The notes: generated by a model from the sequence alone, not told the origin. A DNA stretch of 64,000 bases from CAWJJM01 sp963843275 (GCA_963843275.1 CAWJJM010000012.1:1488001-1552000), one strand, 5' to 3'. Counted from the first letter of the stretch, positions 19,518-29,737 are shown. A program made the numbers and translations.

Positions 19518-20834
19518 ATGCGCCACCGTCGCCCGCTTTCCCTCGTCCTGTGCCTGAGCCTGCTGGTCGCGCTGCCGCTCGCGGCGCAGCCGCCGGCCGC
19601 CGACGACGCGGCCCGCCCCGTCGTCCTGAAGGCGGCCCACCTCTTCGACGGCGTGACGGGACGGCTGGTCGACGGCGGCGCGGTGGTGGTCCAGGGCGAC
19701 ACGATCTCCGCGGTGGGCCCGGACGTCCCGGTCCCCCCGGGCGCGCGGGTGATCGACCTCGGCGACGCCACCCTGTTGCCGGGCTTCATCGACGCCCACG
19801 TCCACCTCACCCTCGAGATGAGCGACGACTACTACAAGGCCTTCTACGAGAACACCTTCCGCTTTCCGGCCGAGCAGGCCCTCTACGCCGCCCGCTGGGC
19901 GAAGCGGACGCTCGAGGCCGGCTTCACCACGGTGCGCAACGTCGGCGCCTGGAACTACGTCGACGTCGGGTTGCGCAACGCCATCGAGGCGGGCGTCACC
20001 GCAGGGCCGCGCATGCTGATCGCCGTGCACCCCATCGGCTCGACCGCCGGGCACGCCGACGGCCCGCCCTACCCGCCGGACCTCGTCGCGCCCCTGGGCC
20101 CCGTCGACGGGGTCTGCAACGGCCCGGCCGAGTGCCGGGCGGCGGTCCGCTACCAGATCAAGTATGGCGCCGACGTCATCAAGTTCATGCCCTCGGGCGG
20201 CGTGCTCTCGGAGTCCGACCCGGTCGACGTGCCCGAGCTCAGCCAGGAGGAGATGGACGCCATCGTCTCCGAGGCGCACGCCTGGCACCGCAAGGTCGCC
20301 GCCCACTGCCACGGCGACGCGGCCGCCAAGATGGCGATCCAGGCCGGCATCGACTCGATCGAACACGGCACGTTTCTCGAGGACGACACCCTCGAGATGA
20401 TGAAGCGGCAGGGCGTCTACCTGGTGCCCACCCTCTACGCCGGCTGGTGGGTGGGCCGGAAGGCGGACCACTACCCGCCGCAGATCGCCGCCAAGGCGCG
20501 CGCCGCGGCGGCCCGGATGATGACCATGTTCCAACACGCGGCGAGGATCGGGGTGCCCATCGCCTTCGGCACCGACGCCGGGGTCGAGCCCCACGGCACC
20601 AACGCCGCGGAGTTCACCCTGATGACCGAGAACGGCCTCACCCCCGCCCAGGCGCTGATGGCCGCCACCCACGGCGGCGCCGATCTGCTGGGGGTCTCCG
20701 ACGTCACCGGCTCGCTCGAGACGGGCAAGCAGGCCGACGTCGTCGCCGTCCCCGGCAACCCGCTCGAGGACATCTCCGTCACCGAGCACCCGGTCCTGGT
20801 GATGCAGGGCGGCCGGATCGTGGTCGGCGGCTAG
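19518..20834 (+). CDS. Secreted metal-dependent amidohydrolase (imidazolonepropionase/prolidase-like)
   Basis: A 438-residue exported enzyme with a signal peptide (about residues 7-23, cleavage near LAAQ). The amidohydrolase metal-binding set is complete: HxH in FIDAHVHLT, the bridging Lys in ADVIKFMPSGG, His in AAHCHGDAA and in SIEHGTFL, and Asp in AFGTDAGVEPHG. This fits the subtype that includes Xaa-Pro and Xaa-Arg dipeptidases and aryldialkylphosphatase-like enzymes, so cleavage of a small amide or peptide in the periplasm is likely. A GAGGAGG ribosome site precedes the ATG. CATAAT at about 19431-19436 may be a -10 element. Exact substrate unknown. Confidence 0.87.
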   Translation: MRHRRPLSLVLCLSLLVALPLAAQPPAADDAARPVVLKAAHLFDGVTGRLVDGGAVVVQGDTISAVGPDVPVPPGARVIDLGDATLLPGFIDAHVHLTLEMSDDYYKAFYENTFRFPAEQALYAARWAKRTLEAGFTTVRNVGAWNYVDVGLRNAIEAGVTAGPRMLIAVHPIGSTAGHADGPPYPPDLVAPLGPVDGVCNGPAECRAAVRYQIKYGADVIKFMPSGGVLSESDPVDVPELSQEEMDAIVSEAHAWHRKVAAHCHGDAAAKMAIQAGIDSIEHGTFLEDDTLEMMKRQGVYLVPTLYAGWWVGRKADHYPPQIAAKARAAAARMMTMFQHAARIGVPIAFGTDAGVEPHGTNAAEFTLMTENGLTPAQALMAATHGGADLLGVSDVTGSLETGKQADVVAVPGNPLEDISVTEHPVLVMQGGRIVVGG

Positions 20835-20877
20835 CGCGGGGAGACGGGCGCGTCCGCGGCGTCGAGCCGGGGCGCGC

Positions 20878-21717
20878 TCACCGCGGCGGGCGCGGGGCGT
20901 CGCCGCGGAAGTAGCCGTCGATGAGCTCGGCGGCGCGGCGCACGTCCTCGCGGGGCTCGACGATGCGGCCGAGCAGGGTGCGGTAGGTGAGGCCGAGGGT
21001 CTCGACGTCGCCCTCCTGGAGCAGCTTGATCACCTCGCGCAGGACGCGCTGCGAGGTGTGGCCGTACTCGCCGCGGTCGGCGTCGCGGTCGAGCAGGACG
21101 AGGGCGAAGAAGAGCGGCTCGGGGAGGTCGGAGAGGGTCGTCTCGCGGCGCCGCCCGGCCGCTCCCGCCGCGGACTCCTGCGGCGCCCCGTTGCCGCCCG
21201 CCGGCTCCTCCACCTCCGGGTGCTGTGTCGGCCAGTGCAACGTCTGCTCCGGCAGCTCGGCGGCGGGGCGCGCGGCGCGCTCGAAGAAGAAGGGCAGCGA
21301 GCGGAACTCGCGGGCGAACCGGGAGAAGAGCAGGAAGAGCTCCTTCTCGGAGTCGAAGTTGCCGACCAGGCGCGCTCCCCGCCCCACGTCGAGCCGCTCG
21401 GTCTCCTGCAGGACGATGTTGGCGCGGGAGGTCTCCTCGAGCTGCAGCGAGCGGGCGGTCACCTTCCAGGCCGTCAGGCTCCCCAACACGTAGCAGTCGC
21501 CGGTGCAGCGCACGCTGACCGCCTCCACCTCCACCCCGTGATCGATGCGGATCGAGCCGGCGCGCGACTCGATGGTGCCGTAGGACCCCGAGTTCTGGAT
21601 CACCAGGTTGCCGGGGGCGCGGACCGAGAGCTGACCGTGCGCGTCGACCTCGATCTCGGTGCCCCGGGGGATGATCATCGTGGGGGCGTCCCCCTCCGGC
21701 AGGTTCTTGCGGCTCAT
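20878..21717 (-). CDS. Bactofilin-like polymer-forming protein
   Basis: A 279-residue cytoplasmic protein. Residues ~15-120 show short repeating beta-strand periodicity (IIPRGTEIEVDAHGQLSV, NLVIQNSGSYGTIES, IRIDHGVEVEAVSV, CYVLGSLTAWKV), as in bactofilin beta-helices that polymerise into cytoskeletal filaments. The C-terminal half is charged and helical, longer than in standard bactofilins, with a second domain around RVLREVIKLLQEGDVE. The gene lies 25 bases downstream of an M23 peptidase, a pairing typical of bactofilin loci. The bactofilin call is moderate because no consensus motif is perfect; the pairing is the main support. Confidence 0.5.
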   Translation of the reverse strand: MSRKNLPEGDAPTMIIPRGTEIEVDAHGQLSVRAPGNLVIQNSGSYGTIESRAGSIRIDHGVEVEAVSVRCTGDCYVLGSLTAWKVTARSLQLEETSRANIVLQETERLDVGRGARLVGNFDSEKELFLLFSRFAREFRSLPFFFERAARPAAELPEQTLHWPTQHPEVEEPAGGNGAPQESAAGAAGRRRETTLSDLPEPLFFALVLLDRDADRGEYGHTSQRVLREVIKLLQEGDVETLGLTYRTLLGRIVEPREDVRRAAELIDGYFRGDAPRPPR

Positions 21718-21742
21718 CGCGGGGACCTTACACGAGGGCGGC

Positions 21743-22840
21743 TCAGCGCGCCAGCAGGGCGGGCAGCGGCTCGTAGCCGGCCTGGTCGGGCGCCGAGCGC
21801 GCCCGCACCAGCACCCGCTCCTCGTTGCGCCAGCGCCGGTCGAGGATGTAGATCCGCGGGTCGATCGGCCGGAACTCGCCGTCGGGGTCGCGCCGGCGGA
21901 CCTCGTAGTGCAGGTGCGGGCTGGTGCTCCACCCGGTGTCGCCCACGGTCGCCAGCACGTCGCCCTGCGACACCCGCTGCCCGCGCTCGACGAGGATCTC
22001 CTTGCAGTGCCCGTAGAGGGTGCGGAAGCCGTCGCCGTGGGCCAGCACCACCAGGTTGCCGTAGCGCCACCAGCCGACGCTGCGGCGCAGCGGGTAGCGC
22101 CCCGCGAAGACCACCACACCGTCCGAGGGCGCGTGCACCTCGGTGCCCGCGGGCGCGGCGAGGTCGACGCCGGCGTGGAAGTCGAGGTTCTTGGTGAACG
22201 GGCTGCGGCGGCTGCCGAACGGGCTGGTGAGGACGAAGCGGTCGCCGCGCAGCGGGCAGGCCGACGGGATGGTCCGGACCTGCTCGCGGTGCGCCTCCTC
22301 GAACGCGCGCACCTCGCCGAGGAAGGTGCCGATGACGGCGAGCTCGCTGCCCACCTGGGACTCGAGCTGCATGCCCTGTCGGACGACGTTGGCGTAGACC
22401 GACCGCGGCACCGGGCGCTCGGGCGGCGGGAAGCCGCCCTGGCCGATCGACTCCGCGTCGTCGAGCCCGTAGGCGAGGTAGATCTTGTCCACCCGCAGCC
22501 GCAGGTCGGAGGCGCGGCCGTCGAGCTGCTCGAGGCGGTCGAGCAGGGCGCGCAGACGCTCCCCCTGCCGTGACCGTTCGGCCTCCAGGGCGCGGACGTC
22601 GCGCCCGCGGACCAGGCCCTGGATCACCTCCGGCAGCAGCGCCCCGGCGCCCCCGATGGCCGCCAGCCACAGCGCCGCCGCCGCGGCGATCACCGCCGCC
22701 TGCCGCCGGGAGAAGAACAGGTAGCGCACCCGCCCGCGGATGCTCCCGGGGTGGATCTGGATCTCGATCCTGCGCTCCTCGCCGGGCGGTTTGGCGGCGG
22801 GGGGAGGGGCCGGCCGACGGCGGACCGGCAGCGCGCTCAC
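21743..22840 (-). CDS. Membrane-anchored M23 metallopeptidase
   Basis: A 365-residue protein with a single membrane segment near residues 47-70 after a basic cytoplasmic N-terminus, then a coiled-coil stretch (about 75-115) and a C-terminal LytM/M23 domain. Zinc-site motifs are LDFHAGVDLAAPAGTEVHA (HxxxD) and TSPHLHYEVR (HxH). It would cut peptidoglycan cross-bridges or stems in the periplasm. The GTG start at 22840 overlaps the inositol monophosphatase stop (GTGA). Association with the downstream bactofilin-like gene suggests local control of cell-wall remodelling and cell shape. Catalytic residues look complete, so activity is likely. Confidence 0.88.
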   Translation of the reverse strand: MSALPVRRRPAPPPAAKPPGEERRIEIQIHPGSIRGRVRYLFFSRRQAAVIAAAAALWLAAIGGAGALLPEVIQGLVRGRDVRALEAERSRQGERLRALLDRLEQLDGRASDLRLRVDKIYLAYGLDDAESIGQGGFPPPERPVPRSVYANVVRQGMQLESQVGSELAVIGTFLGEVRAFEEAHREQVRTIPSACPLRGDRFVLTSPFGSRRSPFTKNLDFHAGVDLAAPAGTEVHAPSDGVVVFAGRYPLRRSVGWWRYGNLVVLAHGDGFRTLYGHCKEILVERGQRVSQGDVLATVGDTGWSTSPHLHYEVRRRDPDGEFRPIDPRIYILDRRWRNEERVLVRARSAPDQAGYEPLPALLAR

Positions 22841-23691
22841 GGCGTCACCGGCGCCGGCGCCCCGCGCGGCACCACCCGCTCGACGGCCGCCTCGCTGGCG
22901 TGCCGCGCCACCACCGCGAGCAGCTCGCGGTGCACCCCCGGCGCCCCGGCCACCACGTTGCCGCCGGCCAGGTAGCGGTCGCCGCCGTCGAGGTCGGTGA
23001 CCGTGCCGCCCGCCTCGGCGACCAGCAGCACCCCGGCGGCCAGGTCCCACGGCGACAGGCGGAACTCGAAGAAGCCGTCGTAGATGCCGGCCGCGGTGTA
23101 GGCGAGGTCGAGCGCCGCGGCGCCGCAGCGTCGGATCGACCGGGTGTGCACGAAGGCGTCGCGGAAGATGGCGAGGTAGGCGTCGAGCGCCGGCTTGGCC
23201 TTGAACGGGTAGCCGGTGGCCAGGAAGGCGCCCTCGAGGCCGGTCCGGCCGGAGACCCGCAACCGCCGGCCGCCGAGGTGGGCGCCGCCGCCCCGGGAGG
23301 CGGTGAAGAGCTCGTCGCGCAGCGGGTCGAGCACCGCCCCGGCCAGCATCTCGTCCCCGCGCCGGCAGGCCACCGAGATGCAGAACACCGGCAGGCCCTG
23401 GAGGAAGTTGGTGGTGCCGTCGAGCGGATCGATCAGCCACTCGATCTCGCTACCGCCGGTGGCCTCGCGCCCCCCGCCCTCCTCCGCCAGGATGCCGTGC
23501 GCCGGGTGGCGCCGGCGCACCTCGGAGATCGCGACGGCCTCGCTCTCGCGGTCGGCCTGGGTGACGAAGTCGTGGACGTCCTTGCGGTCGACGACCAGCG
23601 CCTCGTCGCGGAAGTAGCGCCGCAGCACCACGGCGCCGGCGCGGGCGGCGGCCACCGCGGTGGCGAGGAGATCGTCGACCATCGGAGGCAT
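22837..23691 (-). CDS. suhB: Inositol-1-monophosphatase family protein
   Basis: A 284-residue Mg-dependent, lithium-sensitive phosphatase of the IMPase/SuhB family. The metal-binding motifs are present: Glu-Glu in HGILAEEGGG, EWLIDPLDGTTNF around residues 85-97, and the second aspartate in SPWDLAAGVLLVAEAGG. Likely substrates are myo-inositol phosphate or related sugar phosphates; family members also act on NADP or fructose-1,6-bisphosphate. Two ATG codons, 23691 and 23682, are possible; the longer form is reported. First gene of the operon with the M23 peptidase and bactofilin-like gene. Confidence 0.88.
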   Translation of the reverse strand: MPPMVDDLLATAVAAARAGAVVLRRYFRDEALVVDRKDVHDFVTQADRESEAVAISEVRRRHPAHGILAEEGGGREATGGSEIEWLIDPLDGTTNFLQGLPVFCISVACRRGDEMLAGAVLDPLRDELFTASRGGGAHLGGRRLRVSGRTGLEGAFLATGYPFKAKPALDAYLAIFRDAFVHTRSIRRCGAAALDLAYTAAGIYDGFFEFRLSPWDLAAGVLLVAEAGGTVTDLDGGDRYLAGGNVVAGAPGVHRELLAVVARHASEAAVERVVPRGAPAPVTP

Positions 23692-23758
23692 TATCGCACC
23701 GGTCGCGGGCCGCGGCGGGCGGAGAGCGCCGGTGCCGGGGCCCGCGACCGTCGGGACC

Positions 23759-25450
23759 TCAGCCGTCCCGGAAGCCGGCGTCGACGTGGCTGCCGTCGCA
23801 CAGGGGCTTGTTGGCCGAGCGGCCGCAGCGGCAGAGCTCGACGCGGTTGCGGACCTCGAGCTGGCGGCCGTCGGACAGCGTCACCGGGATGCCGCCGGTG
23901 ACCCCGTAGGGACCGTCCCGGGTCACCGCCACCGCCCGCGGCAGCTCGGGCTCGACCGGCCCGTCGGCGAGCTCGTAGGCGAGGCGGCCCGAGGGGCAGC
24001 GCTCGGCGCGCTGGATCACCTCGAAGCGGGCCCGGGTGTCCGCGCTCCGCTCGAGCAGCTGCCAGATGGTCTCGACCCGGTTGCCGCAGAAGCCCGCCTT
24101 CGTGCAGAGCGTCGGGTCGTCGGTCACGACGATCCCCTCCCCCTCGACCCGCCGCCGCCGCGCGGCGCTCGGCTCGCGCGGCGCGGTCTCGGTGCCGTCG
24201 AAGCCGACGCGCGCGTGAGAGCCGTCGCAGAAGGGCTTGTGCCGCGAGGCGCCGCAGCGGCAGAGGCGGTAGGGAGGCTCCGCCGCGACCGCGCCGTCCG
24301 TGCGCACGGTCATCGGCTCGCCGAGCTCCGAGCGGACGACCGACCGGCGCGTCAGCGGCACCGCCCCCTCGACGACGTAGGGACCGTTCCGGCTGACCCG
24401 GATGCGCGGCGCCACGGGGTCGGCGGCGGACGGGCGAGCGACGTACTCGAACGACGGGCCGGCGGTGGTGCGGCCGTCGCCCGACGGCATCTGCATCAGC
24501 TCGCGGGCCGCCGTCGCGATCTCGCGCATCGCCCCGACGGCGGCGGGCATCCGTCCGGGGTCGCCGTCGAAGGCCCGCTCGAGGTCGCGCAGCAGGTCGC
24601 AGTAGAGACGGTTGAAGGCCTCCATGGCGACGCGCACCGGGGAACCGGGCGCGTGGTCGGCCGTGCGTGGGTTGTCGCGCATCGGATGGACGGCCGTCCA
24701 GTCGACCGCGAAGGGCGCGCCCGTCGGCCCGGAGGCCGGGGTGTCGCCGCGCCGGTGGGTGCGCCCCTCGAGGATCTCGCGGAAGCGGAAGTAGTGGGCC
24801 ACCTCCTCGCGCTCCGGGTGGAACATGTCGCGGTCGCCGTCCCACACCTCCTTCGGCGTCAGCCCCTCCCCCTGCTCCTCGATCTCGTCGATCGCCGCCA
24901 GCGCCGAGGCCAGGTCGGTGACCGCGATCACCGTGCCGCTTCCCGTGTACTCGAACGCTCCGGGCTGCACCTGGCGCGCCGGATCGCCGCAGAACAGCGC
25001 CTCCTCCCCGCAGGCCTCGCAGAGCCGTCCCAGCGCCTCCTCGATCGCCTGGTAGAACTGCCCGATGGTGTGGAAGCGATCGCTCTCCGGCGGCGCGTTC
25101 ACCGGCTCCGGCTTCTCGATCTTGAGGAACGTCTCGACCGCCTCCGGCGAGAAGCGCGCCAGCGGCACGAGGAAGGCGTCGGCGCTGTGCGGCAGGAAGG
25201 TCGGGTAGCGCGGCAGGAACCCCGGCCGGTCGAGCACCGGCCGGCCGCCGACGGCGTTGAGGACGTTCGCGGCGAGCGTCATGTGCAGCATCTCCTCGAT
25301 GAACACCGAGGCGATGGTCTCCGCGGCCTCGCGGTTGGTGCCGGGCCGGATCGAGTAGAGGGCGCAGAGGTACGGCGGGACGGTCGCGTGCTCGAGCTCG
25401 ATCGCCCACTGCAGGTGGGCGCGCAGGTCCTCGACGGTGGCGATGGGCAT
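23759..25450 (-). CDS. Ferritin-like domain fused to two CDGSH iron-sulfur domains
   Basis: A 563-residue cytoplasmic protein. The first ~300 residues match the ferritin-like family of VioB/iminophenylpyruvate dimer synthase-type proteins (QWAIELEHATVPPYLCALY and ASVFIEEMLHMTLAANVLNAVG carry E and ExxH di-iron-type ligands). Two CDGSH [2Fe-2S] domains follow, CRCGASRHKPFCDGSH near 396-411 and CRCGRSANKPLCDGSH near 540-555. Between them lies a cysteine-containing module (DDPTLCTKAGFCGN and AERCPSGRL, ~440-490) resembling a divergent 4Fe-4S mono-cluster domain. The ATG at 25450 begins the ferritin homology. A redox or iron-handling role is inferred; the reaction is unknown. Confidence 0.85.
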   Translation of the reverse strand: MPIATVEDLRAHLQWAIELEHATVPPYLCALYSIRPGTNREAAETIASVFIEEMLHMTLAANVLNAVGGRPVLDRPGFLPRYPTFLPHSADAFLVPLARFSPEAVETFLKIEKPEPVNAPPESDRFHTIGQFYQAIEEALGRLCEACGEEALFCGDPARQVQPGAFEYTGSGTVIAVTDLASALAAIDEIEEQGEGLTPKEVWDGDRDMFHPEREEVAHYFRFREILEGRTHRRGDTPASGPTGAPFAVDWTAVHPMRDNPRTADHAPGSPVRVAMEAFNRLYCDLLRDLERAFDGDPGRMPAAVGAMREIATAARELMQMPSGDGRTTAGPSFEYVARPSAADPVAPRIRVSRNGPYVVEGAVPLTRRSVVRSELGEPMTVRTDGAVAAEPPYRLCRCGASRHKPFCDGSHARVGFDGTETAPREPSAARRRRVEGEGIVVTDDPTLCTKAGFCGNRVETIWQLLERSADTRARFEVIQRAERCPSGRLAYELADGPVEPELPRAVAVTRDGPYGVTGGIPVTLSDGRQLEVRNRVELCRCGRSANKPLCDGSHVDAGFRDG

Positions 25451-25565
25451 GGCGCGGGCGGGGTCGACGGCGGGTCGAGGAGAGGGTCGCGGCGCGGCGC
25501 AGTCTAGCGCAGCAGGGCGCGGCGCACGGCGGGTCGGCCGGCGCCGGGAGGCCGCCTCGCGGCGC

Positions 25566-26856
25566 TCAGCGCGCCGGCAGCTCGACCGGGTGTCCCGCGA
25601 GCACCGTGCGCACCGGCGCACCGCGCAGCTTCCAGCCGCCGAACGGCGTGTTGCGCGACTTGCTGCGGAAGGTCTCGGGGGCGACCGTGACCGCCCGCTC
25701 GGGGTCGAACAGCGTCAGGTCGCCGGGGCTGCCCTCGGCGAGCGTGCCGCCGGGGAGCCGGTAGGTGCGGGCCGGGCCGGTCGACAGCAGCTCGACCAGG
25801 CGGACGAGCCCGATCACCCCCTGGTGGACCAGGCGGTCGAGGCACAGCGACAGCGTCGTCTCGAGGCCGACGATGCCGAAAGGCGCCAGCGAGAACTCGA
25901 CGTCCTTCTCGTCGCTGTGGTGCGGGGCGTGGTCGCTGGCGATGGCGTCGACGGTGCCGTCGGCGAGACCGGCGAGCAACGCCTCGCGGTCCTCGGCGGC
26001 GCGCAGCGGCGGCTTCATCTTGGTGTTGGTCGAGAAGTCGGAGGCGGCGACCTCGCAGTCGGTGAGCACCAGGTGGTGCGGCGTCACCTCGCAGGTCACC
26101 GCGACGCCGCGCCGCTTGGCGTCGCGCACCAGCTCCAGGCTGCGCGCCGTCGACAGGTGGGCGACGTGGTAGCGGCCGCCGGTCTCCTCGGCGAGCAGCA
26201 GGTCGCGCGCGACCACCACGTCCTCCGAGGCGCCCGGGATGCCGGGCAGCCCGAGCCGGGTCGACCACTCCCCCTCGTGCATCACGCCGGGCCCGGTCAG
26301 GTCGAGGTCCTCGGCGTGCTGGGTGACCGGGATGCCGAAGTGCCGCGCGTAGAGGAAGGCGCGGCGCATCAGCTCGGCGTTGCGCACCGGCAGGCCGTCG
26401 TCGGAGACCGCCACCGCCCCGGCCCGCACCATCTCGCCGATCTCCGCCAGGCTCTCGCCGCCGAGGCCCTTGGTCACCGCGCCGATCGGGTGGACGCGGG
26501 CGAAGCCCCAGCGCCGCGCCTCGGAGACGATGTGCTCGGTCACCGCGCGGTTGTCGTTGACCGGGTCGGTGTTGGCCATGCAGGCGACCGCGGTGAAGCC
26601 GCCGGCGGCCGCCGCCATGGTGCCGGTGCGCACCGTCTCCTTGTACTCCTGCCCGGGCTCGCGCAGATGCACGTGGAGGTCGATCAGGCCGGGGCAGACC
26701 ACCAGGCCGGCCGGCGTCGAGGATCTCGCGCCCGCCCCTTCACCTCGATCCCGCCGTCGACCTTCGCCACCGCTCCGTCCTCGACCAGGACGTCGAGGAC
26801 CTCGTCGATGCCCTGCGCCGGGTCGACCACCCGGCCGCCGCGCACCAGCAGCCGGC

Positions 26857-26860
<4 letters not shown>
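25566..26860 (-). CDS. pyrC: Dihydroorotase, frame broken near its N-terminus
   Basis: This class-I dihydroorotase closes carbamoyl-aspartate to dihydroorotate in pyrimidine synthesis. The zinc site is seen as GLIDLHVHLREPG with downstream HAED, the histidine-rich EVTPHHL, and ASDHAPHH. The conserved body is read from about 26702 to 25566, while the N-terminus (starting ATG 26860 with RLLVRGGRVVDP) is in another frame. Two single-base insertions between about 26702 and 26742 (one in a G-rich run, one in GCCGGCCGG) would rejoin them, giving about 430 residues. The ATG overlaps the pyrB stop (ATGA). The frame damage is probably a sequence error, because the coding is otherwise intact. Confidence 0.85.
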
Positions 26861-27797
<937 letters not shown>

Positions 27798-27801
<4 letters not shown>

Positions 27802-28401
27802 CCCGGCTCCTCGTCGCCGGCGGGGACCCGCGGCCGCGCCGCCCGGTCGGGGCGCGCCAGGATGCGCACCGAGTCCTCGCCGTCGGTCGCCGCGAAGTGC
27901 ACCTCGACCACCTCGTCGCTGTGGGTGGACACGGTCTCCCCCACCACGTCGGCCTGGATCGGCAGCTCGCGGTGGCCGGGCGGTCGATCAGCACGGCGAG
28001 CTGCACCGCCCGCGGCCGCCCGTAGTCGACCAGGTGCGTCGAGCGCCGCGCGCACGGTGCGGCCGGTGTAGAGCACGTCGTCGCAGAGGACCATGGTGCG
28101 GCCGTCGATCGGCACCGGGAAGTACGTCTCCTTGACCACGCGGCTGCGGCGCGATGGTCGACAGGTCGTCGCGGTAGAGGGTGATGTCGAGCGTCCCGAG
28201 GGGCACCGGGTGGCCCTCCATGCGCTCGATCTCGGCCGCCAGCGCCTCGGCAGGGGAACCCCGCGGGTGACGGATCCCGACCAGCACGAGCTCCTGGCCG
28301 CCACGGTTGCGCTCGACGATCTCGCCCGCCATCCGGCGGATCACCCGACGCATCTGCTGGCGGTCGAGGATCGTCCTGCGCGGGGTCAGCTCGTCGGCCA
28401 T
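27798..28401 (-). CDS. pyrR: PyrR bifunctional regulator/uracil phosphoribosyltransferase, several frameshifts
   Basis: PyrR binds pyr mRNA to attenuate transcription in Gram-positive bacteria and has uracil phosphoribosyltransferase activity. The N-terminus (MADELTPRRTILDRQQMRRVIRRM, cut here to MADELTPRRTILDRQQ) and PLGTLDITLYRDDLS are in one frame; TMVLCDDVLYTGRTVRAALDA, the PRPP-binding loop, is in a second; and the end HRELPIQADVVGETV in a third. Indels are inferred near 28250-28265, 28150, 28035 and 27975. The corrected length, ~190 residues, is close to normal. A good sigma70 promoter lies just upstream. Regulation by attenuation is uncertain because the leader is only about 25 bases. 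Confidence 0.83.
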
Positions 28402-28431
28402 CTGCGGTGGGGCTTCGGCGGTTCGCCGCGC

Positions 28432-28460
28432 ATGGTACGACCGGCGCCCCCGCCTGTCAA
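28432..28460 (-). promoter_or_regulatory. Sigma70 promoter of the pyrRBC operon
   Basis: On the minus strand, TTGACA (28460-28455) and TACCAT (28437-28432) are separated by exactly 17 bases, a near-ideal housekeeping promoter. Transcription would start near 28425, giving a leader of about 25 bases before the pyrR ATG at 28401. That is too short for a PyrR-type antiterminator/terminator leader upstream of pyrR. Confidence 0.8.
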
Positions 28461-28514
28461 CGAAGCGCGGCGGCGCTGGACAGCGCCCGGGCGTGGCTGA
28501 CTAACATCCCGCCG

Positions 28515-29092
28515 ATGCCGAAACGCGACCATCCGCCCGGCGGCCGGCAGACCGGCGAGCGCCCGCGCGGCTGGCGGGCCTGGCGCCGGGAGATCGTCTT
28601 CCTGGCGCTGTTCCTGGTGATGCTCGGCGCCGGGTTCACCGCTGCTCGCCTGGACGCCGGTCAACGACCACGTCGTCGAGCCGTTCACCGCCGCCATCGC
28701 CCGCACCAGCGGCGTCGTCCTCGACCTGCTCGGGCAGCGGCGTGACGATGCAGCGGCACGGTCATCGAGAACGCCCGCTTCGCGGTCAACATCCGCAACG
28801 GCTGCAACGGCGTCGAGGCGATGCTGATCTTCCTCGCGGCGGTGCTCGCCTTTCCCGCCACCTGGGCCTCGCGCCTGTGGGCGTGGTCCTCGGCATGGTG
28901 GTGATCCAGCTGGTCAACCTGGTGCGGGTCGTCGCCCTGTTCCTCACCGGCGCCTACCTGCCCAAGCTCTTCGACACCTCGCACACCGTGATCTGGCAGA
29001 CGGTGGTCATCCTCGCCGGCGTCCTGCTGTGGATCTTCTGGGCCGACCGCTTCGCCCGTCCGCGCGGAGCGTCGCGCCCGGCGGCGGGCTGA
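28515..29092 (+). CDS. xrtH: Exosortase H, frame broken at several points
   Basis: A multi-pass membrane transpeptidase that recognises IPTL-type C-terminal sorting tails and processes exported proteins. The three catalytic residues of exosortases are visible in conserved context: Cys in IRNGCNGVEA, Arg in LVNLVRVVALF and His in DTSHTVIWQ. The end, VVILAGVLLWIFWADRFAR, is typical of the small exosortase H. The frame switches near 28645, 28735, 28752 and 28875; restoring single bases gives about 190 residues, normal for XrtH. The ATG at 28515 follows a -10-like TAACAT (28502-28507), suggesting a leaderless transcript. A matching substrate lies at 48579-50213. Confidence 0.82.
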
Positions 29093-29102
29093 GCCGAGCG
29101 CG

Positions 29103-29737
29103 GTGGCCCGCTCCGCGCACTCCCGCCGGCGGGTCGCCGAAGCCCCGGCGGCCGGCTTCCCGCTGCTGCGCTTCGTCCGCAATCTGGCGCTGGCGGCGGT
29201 GCCCGTGGTGCTGGTGTGGCTGGCGATCACGCCGCTCTACGACCGCTTCCTGATCGCCGCCGGCGAGAACCTCGTCCACCTCACCGAGAGCCCCGACGTC
29301 ACCGGGCTGCTGCCGGCGGTCGAGGACCCCCACTACGCGCTGATCCTGCGCCACGACTTCCCGCCCGCCCGCGAGCGGGTGTCGAGCCTGCGCGTGACCG
29401 ACCTGCACTTCCACCTCGTCCTGCTCGCCGCCTTCTTCCTGGCGGTGCCCGACGTGCCCTGGCGGCGCGCGCCTCGCCAACCTCGGCTGGGCGCTGCTGG
29501 TGGCGGTGTTCTTCCACCTGGTCCTGGTGCTGTTCTGGGTCAAGTTCGTCTACGCCACCCAGCTCGGGGCGTGGAGCCTCGAGCACTACGGCCCGGTCGG
29601 CGCGCAACTTCTGGGGCCTCGGCAAGCACCTGCTCGACCTTCCCTTCAAGCTCGCCTTCCCGTTCGTCCTGTGGGCCGCGTTCTACCTGCCGCGCCTGCT
29701 GCCGGCCGGGAACAGCCCGCCACCCGCCGCCGGTTGA
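29103..29737 (+). CDS. Exosortase H-associated membrane protein, two frameshifts
   Basis: A predicted multi-pass membrane protein that starts with GTG at 29103, 10 bases after the exosortase stop. The first ~120 residues (FPLLRFVRNLALAAVPVVLV, then RVTDLHFHLVLLAAFFLAV) are in one frame; the middle (LVAVFFHLVLVLFWVKFVYA) and the end (KHLLDLPFKLAFPFVLWAAF) are in two others, with single-base losses inferred near 29465 and 29605. The corrected protein has about 212 residues and four or so hydrophobic segments. Its position and size match the membrane protein that accompanies exosortase H in other genomes; its role in sorting is not established. Confidence 0.7.
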
